Source of the DNA: Pseudomonas vancouverensis
GTDB taxonomy: Bacteria; Pseudomonadota; Gammaproteobacteria; Pseudomonadales; Pseudomonadaceae
Length of the DNA stretch: 64,000 nucleotides
Assembly: GCF_004348895.1 (NCBI RefSeq)
Contig: NZ_RRZK01000028.1
Location: 124,001 to 188,000 of the forward strand
Direction of reading: 5' to 3'
The number at the start of each line of letters is the position of its first letter. Position 1 is the first letter of the stretch. Shown here in pieces: positions 43,693 through 52,859 of the stretch. A program made the position numbers and the translations under genes. The notes beneath the pieces were generated by a model. The model saw nothing but the letters and a program-made list of their open reading frames with translations, was not told the DNA's origin and made no database searches.

Positions 43693-46084
43693 TCATCACG
43701 CCGTAGAGAAGACCCAGGCCGAACTGGCTGAACTGTTCGCCAAGGACCTGACCACCGGTGTCGGTCGCAGCGTCAAGCACGACAGCGCGCCCAAGCACGT
43801 GTCCGGTGAAGCGCAGTACATCGACGATCGCCTGGAGTTTCCCAACCAGTTGCACGTCTATGCGCGGATGTCCGACCGTGCCCATGCACGCATCATCAGC
43901 ATCGACACCTCGCCCTGCTACGCCTTTGAAGGTGTGCGCATCGCCATTACCCACGAAGACGTGCCGGGCCTGAAAGACATCGGCCCGTTGATGCCCGGCG
44001 ACCCGCTGCTGGCCATCGACACCGTGCAGTTCGTCGGTCAGCCGGTGGTCGCTGTCGCGGCGAAAGACCTGGAAACCGCGCGCAAGGCCGCGATGGCCGC
44101 CGTGATCGAGTACGAAGACCTGGAACCGGTGCTGGACGTGGTCGAGGCCTATCGCAAAAAGCATTTCGTGCTGGACACCCACACTCATGAACGCGGTGAT
44201 TCGACAGGGGCATTGGCGACCGCGAAAAACCGTATCCAGGGCACGCTGCACATCGGCGGCCAGGAGCACTTCTACCTGGAAACCCAGATCTCTTCGGTGA
44301 TGCCCACCGAAGACGGCGGCATGATCGTCTACTGCTCCACCCAGAACCCCACCGAAGTGCAAAAACTGGTGGCGGAAGTGCTGGACGTGTCGATGAACAA
44401 GATCGTCGTCGACATGCGGCGCATGGGTGGCGGTTTCGGCGGCAAGGAAACCCAGGCCGCGAGCCCGGCCTGCCTGTGCGCGGTGATTGCGCACCTGACC
44501 GGGCAGCCGACCAAGATGCGCCTGCCGCGGGTCGAAGACATGCTGATGACCGGCAAGCGCCATCCGTTCTATGTCGAATACGACGTGGGCTTCGACGACA
44601 GCGGGCGCCTGCATGGCATCCAGCTGGAACTGGCGGGTAACTGCGGCTGCTCGCCGGACCTGTCGAACTCGATCGTTGACCGAGCCATGTTCCACTCCGA
44701 CAACTCGTACTACCTGGGCGATGCGACCATCAACGGTTATCGCTGCAAGACCAACACCGCGTCGAACACCGCCTACCGTGGCTTCGGCGGCCCGCAAGGC
44801 ATGGTCGCCATCGAAGAAGTGATGGACGCGATTGCCCGGCATCTGAACCTCGACCCGCTGGCGGTGCGCAAGATCAACTACTACGGCAAGACCGAGCGCA
44901 ACGTCACCCACTACTACCAGACCGTCGAGCACAACATGCTCGAAGAGATGACCGCCGAACTGGAAGAAAGCAGTCAGTACGCCGAACGCCGCGAAGCGAT
45001 CCGTCGCTACAACGCCAACAGCCCGATCCTGAAAAAAGGCCTGGCGCTGACCCCGGTGAAGTTCGGCATTTCCTTCACCGCCAGCTTCCTCAACCAGGCC
45101 GGTGCCCTGGTGCACGTCTACACCGACGGCAGCATCCACCTGAACCACGGCGGCACGGAAATGGGCCAGGGCCTGAACACCAAGGTGGCGCAAGTCGTTG
45201 CCGAGGTGTTCCAGGTGGAAATCAACCGGGTGCAGATCACCGCGACCAACACCGACAAGGTGCCGAACACCTCGCCGACTGCAGCTTCCAGCGGCGCCGA
45301 CCTCAACGGCAAGGCCGCGCAAAACGCTGCGGAAATCATCAAGAAACGCCTGGTGGAATTCGCCGCGCGCCAGTACAAGGTCAGTGAGGAAGACGTCGAA
45401 TTCCACAACGGTCATGTGCGTGTACGCGATCACATCCTGACCTTCGAAGCGTTGATCCAGCAGGCCTATTTCAACCAGGTGTCGCTGTCGAGCACCGGCT
45501 TCTACAAGACGCCAAAGATCTACTACGACCGCAGCCAGGCCCGTGGTCGGCCGTTCTACTACTTCGCCTTCGGCGCGGCCTGCTGCGAAGTGCTGGTCGA
45601 CACCCTGACCGGCGAATACAAGATGCTGCGCACCGACATCCTCCACGACGTCGGCGCCTCGCTGAACCCGGCCATCGACATTGGCCAGGTCGAGGGTGGT
45701 TTCGTCCAGGGCATGGGCTGGCTGACCATGGAAGAGCTGGTGTGGAACAACAAGGGCAAGCTGATGACCAACGGCCCGGCCAGCTACAAGATCCCGGCCG
45801 TGGCGGACATGCCGCTGGACATGCGCGTGAAGCTGGTGGAAAACCGCAAGAACCCGGAAGACACGGTGTTCCACTCCAAGGCTGTCGGTGAGCCGCCGTT
45901 CATGCTCGGCATCGCCTCGTGGTGTGCGATCAAGGACGCAGTGGCCAGTCTGGGCGACTACAAACATCAACCGAAGATCGACGCACCGGCGACCCCGGAG
46001 CGGGTGTTGTGGGGTTGTGAGCAGATGCGCCAGTTGAAGGCAGCGAAGGCTGTCGAGACTGAGACCGAGTTGGCTTCGCTCTAA
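43685..46084 (+). CDS. xdhB: Xanthine dehydrogenase molybdopterin-binding large subunit
   Basis: 799 residues, complete. It oxidises hypoxanthine and xanthine to urate at a molybdenum cofactor. Motifs: GGGFGGKETQ (Moco), NTAYRGFGGPQGM (Arg contacts purine), GGTEMGQGLNTK and, near the end, KAVGEPPFMLGI with the catalytic base Glu. The start overlaps the end of xdhA by 8 nt. A REPIN lies between this gene and xdhC, so the operon transcript would carry a large hairpin there. A long open frame on the opposite strand (43640-46672) is a GC-rich shadow. Confidence 0.95.
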   Translation: MSNHHAVEKTQAELAELFAKDLTTGVGRSVKHDSAPKHVSGEAQYIDDRLEFPNQLHVYARMSDRAHARIISIDTSPCYAFEGVRIAITHEDVPGLKDIGPLMPGDPLLAIDTVQFVGQPVVAVAAKDLETARKAAMAAVIEYEDLEPVLDVVEAYRKKHFVLDTHTHERGDSTGALATAKNRIQGTLHIGGQEHFYLETQISSVMPTEDGGMIVYCSTQNPTEVQKLVAEVLDVSMNKIVVDMRRMGGGFGGKETQAASPACLCAVIAHLTGQPTKMRLPRVEDMLMTGKRHPFYVEYDVGFDDSGRLHGIQLELAGNCGCSPDLSNSIVDRAMFHSDNSYYLGDATINGYRCKTNTASNTAYRGFGGPQGMVAIEEVMDAIARHLNLDPLAVRKINYYGKTERNVTHYYQTVEHNMLEEMTAELEESSQYAERREAIRRYNANSPILKKGLALTPVKFGISFTASFLNQAGALVHVYTDGSIHLNHGGTEMGQGLNTKVAQVVAEVFQVEINRVQITATNTDKVPNTSPTAASSGADLNGKAAQNAAEIIKKRLVEFAARQYKVSEEDVEFHNGHVRVRDHILTFEALIQQAYFNQVSLSSTGFYKTPKIYYDRSQARGRPFYYFAFGAACCEVLVDTLTGEYKMLRTDILHDVGASLNPAIDIGQVEGGFVQGMGWLTMEELVWNNKGKLMTNGPASYKIPAVADMPLDMRVKLVENRKNPEDTVFHSKAVGEPPFMLGIASWCAIKDAVASLGDYKHQPKIDAPATPERVLWGCEQMRQLKAAKAVETETELASL

Positions 46085-46099
46085 GACCGCGGTGCGGCC

Positions 46100-46196
46100 A
46101 ATCGCTCGCAAGCTGGCTCCTACAGGATTTGAGTTGAAGCAAATTCTGTGGACACCACAAAACACTGTGGGAGCTAGCCTGCTAACGATGAGGCCG
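46100..46196. repeat. REPIN of a divergent subtype between xdhB and xdhC
   Basis: Units AATCGCTCGCAAGCTGGCTC.. (from 46100) and CTGTGGGAGCTAGCCTGCTA.. (from 46165). The core is CTCGCAAGCTGGCTCC rather than GCGAGCAAGCTCGC, and the right unit has diverged. It sits inside the xdh operon. Confidence 0.75.
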
Positions 46197-46226
46197 GTGC
46201 AGACAACAGAGATGTTGAGGTGAAAC

Positions 46227-47084
46227 ATGTACAACTGGATCGACGCCCTCGCCGACCTGCAAAACCGCGGTGAACCCTGCGTGCTGGTGACCATCATCGA
46301 AGAGCTCGGCTCAACGCCGCGAAACGCCGGTTCAAAAATGGTCGTCAGCGCTAGCCAGACCTTTGACACCATCGGTGGCGGGCACCTGGAATACAAGGCC
46401 ATGCAGATCGCCCGCGAGATGCTCGCCAGCGGCAAGCAGGACACCCATCTGGAGCGCTTCAGCCTCGGCGCCAGTCTGGGCCAATGCTGCGGTGGCGCCA
46501 CCGTGCTGCTGTTCGAGCCGATGGGCCAGGTGCAGGCGCAGATTGCGGTGTTCGGTGCCGGCCATGTCGGCCGCGCGCTGGTACCGCTGCTGGCCAGCCT
46601 GCCGTGCCGCGTGCGCTGGATCGACTCGCGGGAAGATGAGTTCCCGGAGCAGATCCCCCATGGTGTGCGCAAGATCGTCAGCGAAGAGCCGGTGGATGAA
46701 ATCGACGACCTGCCGGCCGGCAGCTACTGCATCGTCATGACCCACAATCACCAGCTTGACCTGGAACTGACCGCAGCGATTCTCAAGCGCAACGACTTCG
46801 CCTACTTCGGCCTGATCGGCTCGAAGACCAAACGCGTGAAATTCGAACACCGCCTGCGCGAACGCGGCTTCGACACCAGCGTCGTGCAACGCATGCGCTG
46901 CCCGATGGGCATCGGCGAAGTCAAAGGCAAGTTGCCTGTCGAGATCGCCATCTCCATCGCCGGCGAAATCATCGCCACCTACAACGCCAACTTCGGCCAG
47001 CAAAGCTCCAGCGCCGAACCGATTGCCAAACTGCTGCCGGCGTCACGCCGCAGCCAAGCGGCCAGACAAGCCGCCTCGAACTGA
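46227..47084 (+). CDS. xdhC: Xanthine dehydrogenase accessory protein XdhC
   Basis: 285 residues. The N-terminal XdhC/CoxI domain starts ALADLQNRGEPCVLVTIIEELGSTPRNAG and carries the Cys pair in SLGQCCGG. The C-terminal Rossmann domain begins AVFGAGHVGRALVPLL and ends near PMGIGEVKGKLPVEIAISIAGEIIA. XdhC binds the molybdenum cofactor, helps its sulfuration and inserts it into XdhB. It is downstream of a REPIN and 23 nt before guaD. Confidence 0.94.
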   Translation: MYNWIDALADLQNRGEPCVLVTIIEELGSTPRNAGSKMVVSASQTFDTIGGGHLEYKAMQIAREMLASGKQDTHLERFSLGASLGQCCGGATVLLFEPMGQVQAQIAVFGAGHVGRALVPLLASLPCRVRWIDSREDEFPEQIPHGVRKIVSEEPVDEIDDLPAGSYCIVMTHNHQLDLELTAAILKRNDFAYFGLIGSKTKRVKFEHRLRERGFDTSVVQRMRCPMGIGEVKGKLPVEIAISIAGEIIATYNANFGQQSSSAEPIAKLLPASRRSQAARQAASN

Positions 47085-47107
47085 CAAGCCTGATATAGAG
47101 AACCCCA

Positions 47108-48412
47108 ATGCCTCTGACTCGCAAAGCTTACCGCGCCGCCATCCTGCACAGCATCGCCGACCCGGCCGAAGTGGGTATCGAAGCCTCCTACGAGTACTTC
47201 GAAGACGGCCTGCTGGTGGTCGACAACGGCCAGATCAGCGCCCTTGGCCACGCCAGCGATCTGCTGCCGAAACTGCCGGCGGACATCGAAATCACCCACT
47301 ATCAGGATGCGCTGATCACCCCGGGCTTCATCGACACCCACATCCACCTGCCGCAAACCGGCATGGTCGGTGCCTATGGCGAGCAACTGCTCGACTGGCT
47401 CAACACCTACACCTTCCCCTGCGAAAGCCAGTTTGCCGACAAGGCACACGCCGACGAAGTCGCGGACATCTTCATCAAAGAACTGCTGCGTAACGGCACC
47501 ACCACCGCCCTGGTGTTCGGCAGCGTGCACCCGCAGTCGGTGAACTCGTTCTTCGAAGCGGCGCAGCAACTGGACCTGCGCATGATCGCCGGCAAGGTGA
47601 TGATGGACCGCAATGCGCCGGACTACCTGACCGACACCGCCGAATCCAGCTACCTGGAAAGCAAGGCGCTGATCGAACGCTGGCATGGCAAGGGTCGCCT
47701 GCACTACGCCGTGACGCCACGCTTTGCGCCGACCAGCACCCCCGAGCAACTGACCCTCGCCGGGCAATTGCTGACCGAGTACCCGGATCTGTACATGCAG
47801 ACCCACATCAGCGAAAACCTCAAGGAAATCGAGTGGGTCAAGGAATTGTTCCCGGAGCGCAAGGGCTACCTGGACGTCTATGACCACTACCAACTGCTCG
47901 GCGAGCGCTCGGTGTTCGCCCACGGCGTGCACCTGTGCGACGACGAGTGCGCGCGACTGGCAGAAACCGGCTCGGCGATCTCGTTCTGCCCGACCTCGAA
48001 CTTCTTCCTCGGCAGTGGCCTGTTCAACCTGCCCATGGCCGAGAAGCACAAGCTCAATGTCGGCCTGGGCACTGACGTCGGTGGCGGCACCAGCTTCTCG
48101 CTGCTGCAAACCCTCAACGAAGCCTACAAGGTCATGCAGTTGCAGGGTGCGCGCCTGAGTCCGTTCAAGTCACTGTACCTGGCGACCTTGGGCGGTGCCC
48201 GGGCGCTGCGTCTGGAGGACAAGATCGGCAACCTGCAACCGGGCACCGACGCCGACTTCCTGGTGCTGGACTACAACGCCACGCCGCTGCTGGGTTATCG
48301 CCTGAAACAGGCCAACAACATTGCCGAGGCGTTGTTCGTGTTGATGACGCTGGGTGATGACCGGACTGTGTTGCAGACTTATGCAGCGGGCAACCTGGTG
48401 CATCAGCGCTGA
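47108..48412 (+). CDS. guaD: Guanine deaminase
   Basis: 434 residues, amidohydrolase fold. Metal and substrate motifs: PGFIDTHIHLPQ (His-x-His, about 78-84), MQTHISEN, VFAHGVHL, FCPTSNFFLGSGLF and GLGTDVGGGTSFS (metal Asp). It turns guanine into xanthine, the substrate of XdhAB, so the four genes form one pathway. It is last in the operon; a strong bidirectional terminator begins 18 nt after the stop, between it and the convergent GntR gene. Confidence 0.95.
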   Translation: MPLTRKAYRAAILHSIADPAEVGIEASYEYFEDGLLVVDNGQISALGHASDLLPKLPADIEITHYQDALITPGFIDTHIHLPQTGMVGAYGEQLLDWLNTYTFPCESQFADKAHADEVADIFIKELLRNGTTTALVFGSVHPQSVNSFFEAAQQLDLRMIAGKVMMDRNAPDYLTDTAESSYLESKALIERWHGKGRLHYAVTPRFAPTSTPEQLTLAGQLLTEYPDLYMQTHISENLKEIEWVKELFPERKGYLDVYDHYQLLGERSVFAHGVHLCDDECARLAETGSAISFCPTSNFFLGSGLFNLPMAEKHKLNVGLGTDVGGGTSFSLLQTLNEAYKVMQLQGARLSPFKSLYLATLGGARALRLEDKIGNLQPGTDADFLVLDYNATPLLGYRLKQANNIAEALFVLMTLGDDRTVLQTYAAGNLVHQR

Positions 48413-48430
48413 GTTTTCCCAAGGCATAAA

Positions 48431-48464
48431 AAATCCCCCGCGCTTTTCAGCCCGGGGGATTTTT
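48431..48464. terminator. Bidirectional intrinsic terminator after guaD
   Basis: Stem AAATCCCCCG / CGGGGGATTT with a 12-nt loop; A-run on the left and T-run on the right, so it works on both strands between convergent guaD and gntR. Confidence 0.9.
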
Positions 48465-48502
48465 ATTGCCTGCTATGCCGCCTTCGCGAGCAACTCGGTT
48501 TG

Positions 48503-49267
48503 TCAGATTTTCGCCGGCGCCCGCCCTGGCTTCTTGGTCTGCAACAGATGCGAGAACACCGCATGCAGGTCATCCGATGCACTTTCCTCATCGAGATTGA
48601 GCTTGCTGTCGATGTGATCCATGTGATGCATCATCAGGTTCACCGCCAACTCACCGTTCCCCGCCTCGATGGCGTCGATCAGTTGGGTGTGCTCATCGTA
48701 GGAGCAGTGGGAACGGTTGCCGCTTTCGTACTGGGCGATGATCAGCGAAGTCTGCGACACCAGGCTGCGCTGGAAGCTGATCAGCGGTGCATTCTTTGCC
48801 GCTTCCGCCAGTTTCAGGTGGAACTCGCCCGACAGGCGAATGCCGGCACCGCGATCGCCGCGGGAGAAGCTGTCGCGCTCGTCGTTGACCATCTGCCGCA
48901 GCTCGGCAATTTGCTCCGCAGTGGCGTGCTCGACCGCCAGTTCGGTGATCGCCCGCTCCACCAGACGGCGGGCGAAGAACACCTGGCGGGCTTCTTCCAC
49001 ACTCGGGCTGGCAACCACGGCGCCACGGTTCGGTCGCAACAACACCACACCTTCATGGGCCAGGCGCGACAGTGCGCGGCGAATGATGGTGCGACTGACC
49101 CCGAAAATCTCCCCCAGCGCTTCTTCGCTCAACTTGGTGCCAGGCGCCAGGCGTTGTTCGAGGATCGCCTCGAAGATATGCGCATAGACAATATCGTCCT
49201 GGGTTCCGCTACGGCCGGCCTTGCCTGCGCGCGGTTGTTTCTTGAGGGGTTGCAACTGTTCGTTCAT
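48503..49267 (-). CDS. GntR-family FCD-domain regulator next to guaD
   Basis: 254 residues from MNEQLQPLKKQPRAGKAG; an upstream in-frame Met at 49369 lies in the promoter region. Winged helix with LSEEALGEIFGVSRTIIRRALSRLAHEGVVLL, then a helical FCD domain with the metal-site pattern of Asp/His residues (FHLKLAEAA .. YDEHTQLIDAI .. MMHHMDHID). FCD regulators bind small organic acids or metabolites. The position between guaD and a BenE-type transporter suggests control of one or both. A dyad ATTGT-AC-ACAAT lies 92 bp upstream of its start. Confidence 0.88.
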   Translation of the reverse strand: MNEQLQPLKKQPRAGKAGRSGTQDDIVYAHIFEAILEQRLAPGTKLSEEALGEIFGVSRTIIRRALSRLAHEGVVLLRPNRGAVVASPSVEEARQVFFARRLVERAITELAVEHATAEQIAELRQMVNDERDSFSRGDRGAGIRLSGEFHLKLAEAAKNAPLISFQRSLVSQTSLIIAQYESGNRSHCSYDEHTQLIDAIEAGNGELAVNLMMHHMDHIDSKLNLDEESASDDLHAVFSHLLQTKKPGRAPAKI

Positions 49268-49358
49268 GGGCACTCGAGTCGGAAAACTGCGGCGAATTGA
49301 CGGTGACTTTAATACGGCACAGTGGGTCGCTGGCAAGTATCGCGTAAAAAACACGGCG

Positions 49359-49370
49359 ATTGTACACAAT
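49359..49370. promoter_or_regulatory. GntR/FCD operator-like dyad
   Basis: ATTGT-AC-ACAAT, arms 5 bp, in the divergent region between gntR and the BenE-family gene. TTGTNNACAA-type dyads are typical of FCD-family operators. It is the only such site I found in this gap. Confidence 0.5.
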
Positions 49371-49523
49371 GAATGGTGGCAACACGACTGTACGGCTGTT
49401 TGTGGCCCCGGCTGTATTGCAACGTTCGGTTACTTTTGAGTTTAGGCTTGTTCACAGAATCCGCAGCCGATTGCAATCCTCCTCCAGGCGGACATCTTCA
49501 CCAGAACAAGGAACACCGCCGTC

Positions 49524-50714
49524 ATGAACGACGCCACGCACACGCAGCTCCGTCCTCTGGCCGACACTTCACCCTCGGCCATCGTCGCCGGGTTCATCGC
49601 CATGATGACCGGCTACACCAGTTCCCTGGTGCTGATGTTCCAGGCCGGGCAAGCGGCGGGCCTGACCAGCGGGCAGATTTCCTCGTGGATCTGGGCGATC
49701 TCGATCGGCATGGCGGTGTGCTCCATTGGCCTGTCGCTGCGTTATCGCACGCCGATCACCATTGCCTGGTCGACGCCTGGCGCAGCCTTGCTGATCACCA
49801 GCCTGGGCGGTGTCAGCTACGGCGAAGCCATCGGCGCCTATATCACCTGTGCAGTGCTGGTGACGATTTGCGGCCTGACCGGCAGCTTCGAGCGCCTGGT
49901 GAAGAAAATCCCGGCATCACTGGCAGCGGCCCTGCTGGCGGGAATCCTGTTCAAGATCGGCAGCGAAATCTTCGTCGCCGCGCAACACCGCACCGCGCTG
50001 GTCCTCGGCATGTTTTTCACCTACCTGGTGGTCAAGCGCCTCTCGCCCCGCTACGCCGTGCTGTGCGCGTTGCTGATCGGTACCGCCCTGTCGGGCTTCA
50101 TGGGCCTGCTGGACTTCAGCGGCTTCCACCTTGAAGTGGCGACACCGGTCTGGACCACACCGCACTTCTCCTTTGCCGCCACCATCAGCATCGGCATCCC
50201 GCTGTTCGTGGTGGCGATGACTTCGCAGAACATGCCCGGCATCGCCGTGTTGCGGGCCGACGGCTACAGCGTTCCGGCATCACCACTGATCACCACCACC
50301 GGCATCGCCTCGCTGTTGCTGGCGCCGTTCGGCTCCCACGGCATCAATCTGGCGGCCATCAGCGCAGCCATCTGCACCGGGCCACAAGCCCACGAGGACC
50401 GCAACAAACGTTACACGGCAGCGGTCTGGTGCGGGATTTTCTATGGCATCGCCGGTGTGTTCGGTGCGACCCTGGCGGCGTTGTTTGCGGCATTGCCCAA
50501 GGAGTTGGTGCTGTCGATTGCCGCACTGGCGCTGTTCGGCTCGATCATCAACGGTTTGAGTATCGCCATGAGCGAGGTGAAGGAGCGTGAAGCGGCGCTG
50601 ATCACCTTCATGGTCACGGCCTCGGGGCTGACGCTGTTTTCCATCGGTTCGGCGTTCTGGGGGATTGTTGCGGGGGTGTTGACGCTGCTGATCCTGAATT
50701 GGCGCAAGGCCTGA
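49524..50714 (+). CDS. BenE-family benzoate/H+ symporter-like transporter
   Basis: 396 residues with about 12 hydrophobic segments. Family features: SAIVAGFIAMMTGYTSSLVLMFQA near the N-terminus, the AWSTPGAALL loop in helix 3, and VAMTSQNMPGIAVLRADGY in the centre. The BenE family carries benzoate with protons, but the purine neighbourhood raises the possibility of a different substrate. It has AAGGAA before the ATG at 49524. Divergent from gntR and followed by a strong terminator. Confidence 0.85.
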   Translation: MNDATHTQLRPLADTSPSAIVAGFIAMMTGYTSSLVLMFQAGQAAGLTSGQISSWIWAISIGMAVCSIGLSLRYRTPITIAWSTPGAALLITSLGGVSYGEAIGAYITCAVLVTICGLTGSFERLVKKIPASLAAALLAGILFKIGSEIFVAAQHRTALVLGMFFTYLVVKRLSPRYAVLCALLIGTALSGFMGLLDFSGFHLEVATPVWTTPHFSFAATISIGIPLFVVAMTSQNMPGIAVLRADGYSVPASPLITTTGIASLLLAPFGSHGINLAAISAAICTGPQAHEDRNKRYTAAVWCGIFYGIAGVFGATLAALFAALPKELVLSIAALALFGSIINGLSIAMSEVKEREAALITFMVTASGLTLFSIGSAFWGIVAGVLTLLILNWRKA

Positions 50715-50735
50715 CACACGAAATCCGGGCATAAA

Positions 50736-50763
50736 AAAACGGCGACCCTTGGGTCGCCGTTTT
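50736..50763. terminator. Bidirectional intrinsic terminator after the BenE-family gene
   Basis: 13-bp perfect stem AAAACGGCGACCC / GGGTCGCCGTTTT with a TT loop, flanked by A-run and T-run. It serves both the transporter gene and the convergent yggL. Confidence 0.93.
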
Positions 50764-50771
50764 CATTGACA

Positions 50772-51116
50772 TCAAGCTACCGGATTGATCGGCTTTTCCG
50801 GGTACCAGACGTCCAGCAGCGGGCTGACTTCAACGCTGGTCAGCTCGGTGCGGCCTTTGAGCCAGGTTTCAACGGCAGCGCGCTGCTCGGCAGTCACCGA
50901 ACCACGCTTCTGCAGGCAAACCAGACCGTAGTCGTCGCCGCCCACGTAGCCCAGACCGTTGGCTTCCATGGCTTCTTTGAGGAATGCATCGAGGAAAGCA
51001 TCAATGGCTTCGTCAGCCAAATCTTCTTTGAAATCCAGGTTCAGTTCGAAACCCAGCTCTTGAAATTCATCGACGCACAGTTTTTTGCGCAGACGCTGGG
51101 AACGGTTAGTCGCCAT
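50772..51116 (-). CDS. yggL: YggL-family 50S ribosome-binding protein
   Basis: 114 residues, full length for the DUF469/YggL family: NRSQRLRKKLCVDEFQELGFELNLDF at the N-terminus, then a helix FLDAFLKEAMEANGLGYVGGDDYGLVC and a C-terminal strand pair ending with SVEVSPLLDVWYPEKPI. YggL has been found attached to the large ribosomal subunit; its exact role is unsettled. Minus strand, divergent from dacB, and its end lies just inside the shared terminator. Confidence 0.92.
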   Translation of the reverse strand: MATNRSQRLRKKLCVDEFQELGFELNLDFKEDLADEAIDAFLDAFLKEAMEANGLGYVGGDDYGLVCLQKRGSVTAEQRAAVETWLKGRTELTSVEVSPLLDVWYPEKPINPVA

Positions 51117-51351
51117 TGGAACAATCCTCTTAAGTAATAACGGCCGGCACTTTAGCAGTTTAAGCCGCCGATTGCCCGACTCTCTGGGCGACGGCAGCTA
51201 CCGCCGGTAAAAAAAATAGCCGATTAACCGGCCAAGGCACGGCACAAGCCGTAACACCTTGGGGCATAATGCCGACACTTTCATGACCACTGAGGGCTTT
51301 TTCATCCATGCCCTCGTTATTTTTCCCCTCGACTGCAGGGTCTTATTTCAC

Positions 51352-52812
51352 ATGATCAAATCGCTGCGTCCTTTGTTTCTCGCCGGTCTTCTTCTGCCGC
51401 TGGCCCTCCCCGTCAGCGCCGCCACCATCAACACCGCCCTCACCCCGAATGTCGAAAAGGCTCTCAAGGCCAGCAAGTTGCAGGACAACGCCCTGTCGCT
51501 GGTGATGATTCCGCTCACTGGCCCGGGCACGCCCACTGTGTTCAACGCGGACGTCTCGGTCAATCCGGCGTCGACCATGAAACTGGTCACCACCTATGCG
51601 GCCCTGGAGATGCTCGGCCCCAACCATCAGTGGAAAACCGAGTTCTACACCGATGGCACCCTCAGCGGCGGCATTCTTAACGGCAACCTCTACCTCAAGG
51701 GTGGCGGCGACCCGAAGCTGAACATGGAAAAACTCTGGCTGCTGATGCGTGATCTGCGCGCCAACGGCGTGACCCAGGTCACCGGTGACCTGGTGCTGGA
51801 CAAGGGCTTCTTCATTCCGCCACAGTTGCCCGAGTTCAACGACGACGGCAATGACGAGAACAAGCCGTTCCTGGTCAAGCCCGACGCGTTGCTGGTCAAC
51901 CTCAAGGCCCTGCGCTTCGTTGCGCGCAACGACTCGGGCAAGGTGCTGGTGTCGGTTGAGCCGCCGATCGCGACCATCCGTATCGACAATCAGGTCAAGG
52001 CCATCGCCGGCAAGCAGTGCACCGGTGGCGTGCGTTACAACCCTGTGCCCCAGGCCGATGGCAGCGTGACCGTCACGGTCGGTGGCCAACTGGCCGAAGG
52101 CTGCAGCTCGCAGACTTACCTGTCGCTGCTCGACCACTCGACCTACACCGCCGGCGCCGTGCGGGCGATCTGGAAGGAACTGGGCGGCAGCATCCAGGGC
52201 AAGGACGTCGTGGCATCGACACCGAAAGATGCCAAGGTCCTGGCCCGGGCGTTCTCCCCGGACCTGGCGGAAATCATCCGCGACATCAACAAGTACAGTA
52301 ACAACACCATGGCTCAGCAACTGTTCCTGAGCCTCGGTCAGCGCTTCCGCACCGATGCCGACGGTGATGACGCCAAGGCTGCCCAGCGTGTCGTGCGCCA
52401 GTGGCTGGCGAAAAAAGGCATCACCGCCCCGCATCTGGTCATGGAAAACGGCTCCGGCCTGTCACGCTCGGAAAGGGTCAGCGCCCGGGAAATGGCGGCG
52501 ATGCTCGAAGCGGCCTGGCACAGCCCGTACGCCGCCGAGTACATCAGTTCGATGCCGATTGCCGGCACCGACGGCACCATGCGCAAACGCTTGAAGACCA
52601 CTGCGATGCGCGGCGAGGCTCACGTCAAGACCGGCACCCTGAACACCGTGCGCGCGATCGCCGGTTTCAGCCGCGACGTCAATGGCAACACCTGGGCCGT
52701 GGTCGCGATCCTCAACGACAAGGCCCCGTTCGGCGCCTCGTCGGTGCTCGACCAAGTGCTGCTGGACCTGTACCGCCAACCGAAGCTGGCGCAGACCGCG
52801 TCGGTACTCTAA
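51352..52812 (+). CDS. dacB: D-alanyl-D-alanine carboxypeptidase/endopeptidase (PBP4)
   Basis: 486 residues. The longer frame from 51259 is not supported; the ATG at 51352 begins a clear signal peptide (MIKSLRPLFLAGLLLPLALPVSA, by its ends 1-23). Class C low-mass penicillin-binding protein: SxxK is SVNPASTMK (Ser about 72), SxN is SNN (YSNNTMAQQ, about 318) and KTG is VKTGTLN (about 428). It trims peptide stems and cuts cross-links in the periplasm. A compact hairpin follows 14 nt after the stop, before the convergent diguanylate cyclase gene. Confidence 0.94.
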   Translation: MIKSLRPLFLAGLLLPLALPVSAATINTALTPNVEKALKASKLQDNALSLVMIPLTGPGTPTVFNADVSVNPASTMKLVTTYAALEMLGPNHQWKTEFYTDGTLSGGILNGNLYLKGGGDPKLNMEKLWLLMRDLRANGVTQVTGDLVLDKGFFIPPQLPEFNDDGNDENKPFLVKPDALLVNLKALRFVARNDSGKVLVSVEPPIATIRIDNQVKAIAGKQCTGGVRYNPVPQADGSVTVTVGGQLAEGCSSQTYLSLLDHSTYTAGAVRAIWKELGGSIQGKDVVASTPKDAKVLARAFSPDLAEIIRDINKYSNNTMAQQLFLSLGQRFRTDADGDDAKAAQRVVRQWLAKKGITAPHLVMENGSGLSRSERVSAREMAAMLEAAWHSPYAAEYISSMPIAGTDGTMRKRLKTTAMRGEAHVKTGTLNTVRAIAGFSRDVNGNTWAVVAILNDKAPFGASSVLDQVLLDLYRQPKLAQTASVL

Positions 52813-52826
52813 GCACAACCCGTACC

Positions 52827-52847
52827 CTGTGGGAGCTCCTCCCACAG
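52827..52847. terminator. Compact hairpin between dacB and the diguanylate cyclase gene
   Basis: Perfect 9-bp stem CTGTGGGAG / CTCCCACAG with a CTC loop and no T-run. The arms equal the outer end of the REP units in this window, so this may be a collapsed REPIN working as a shared 3' hairpin. Confidence 0.55.
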
Positions 52848-52859
52848 TGGGCTTTACGC

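Noticed and set aside
43640..46672. Open frame of about 1000 codons antisense to xdhB and xdhC
   Set aside because: Shadow of GC-rich codon bias: no ribosome site, no recognisable domain, and xdhB on the other strand is certain.
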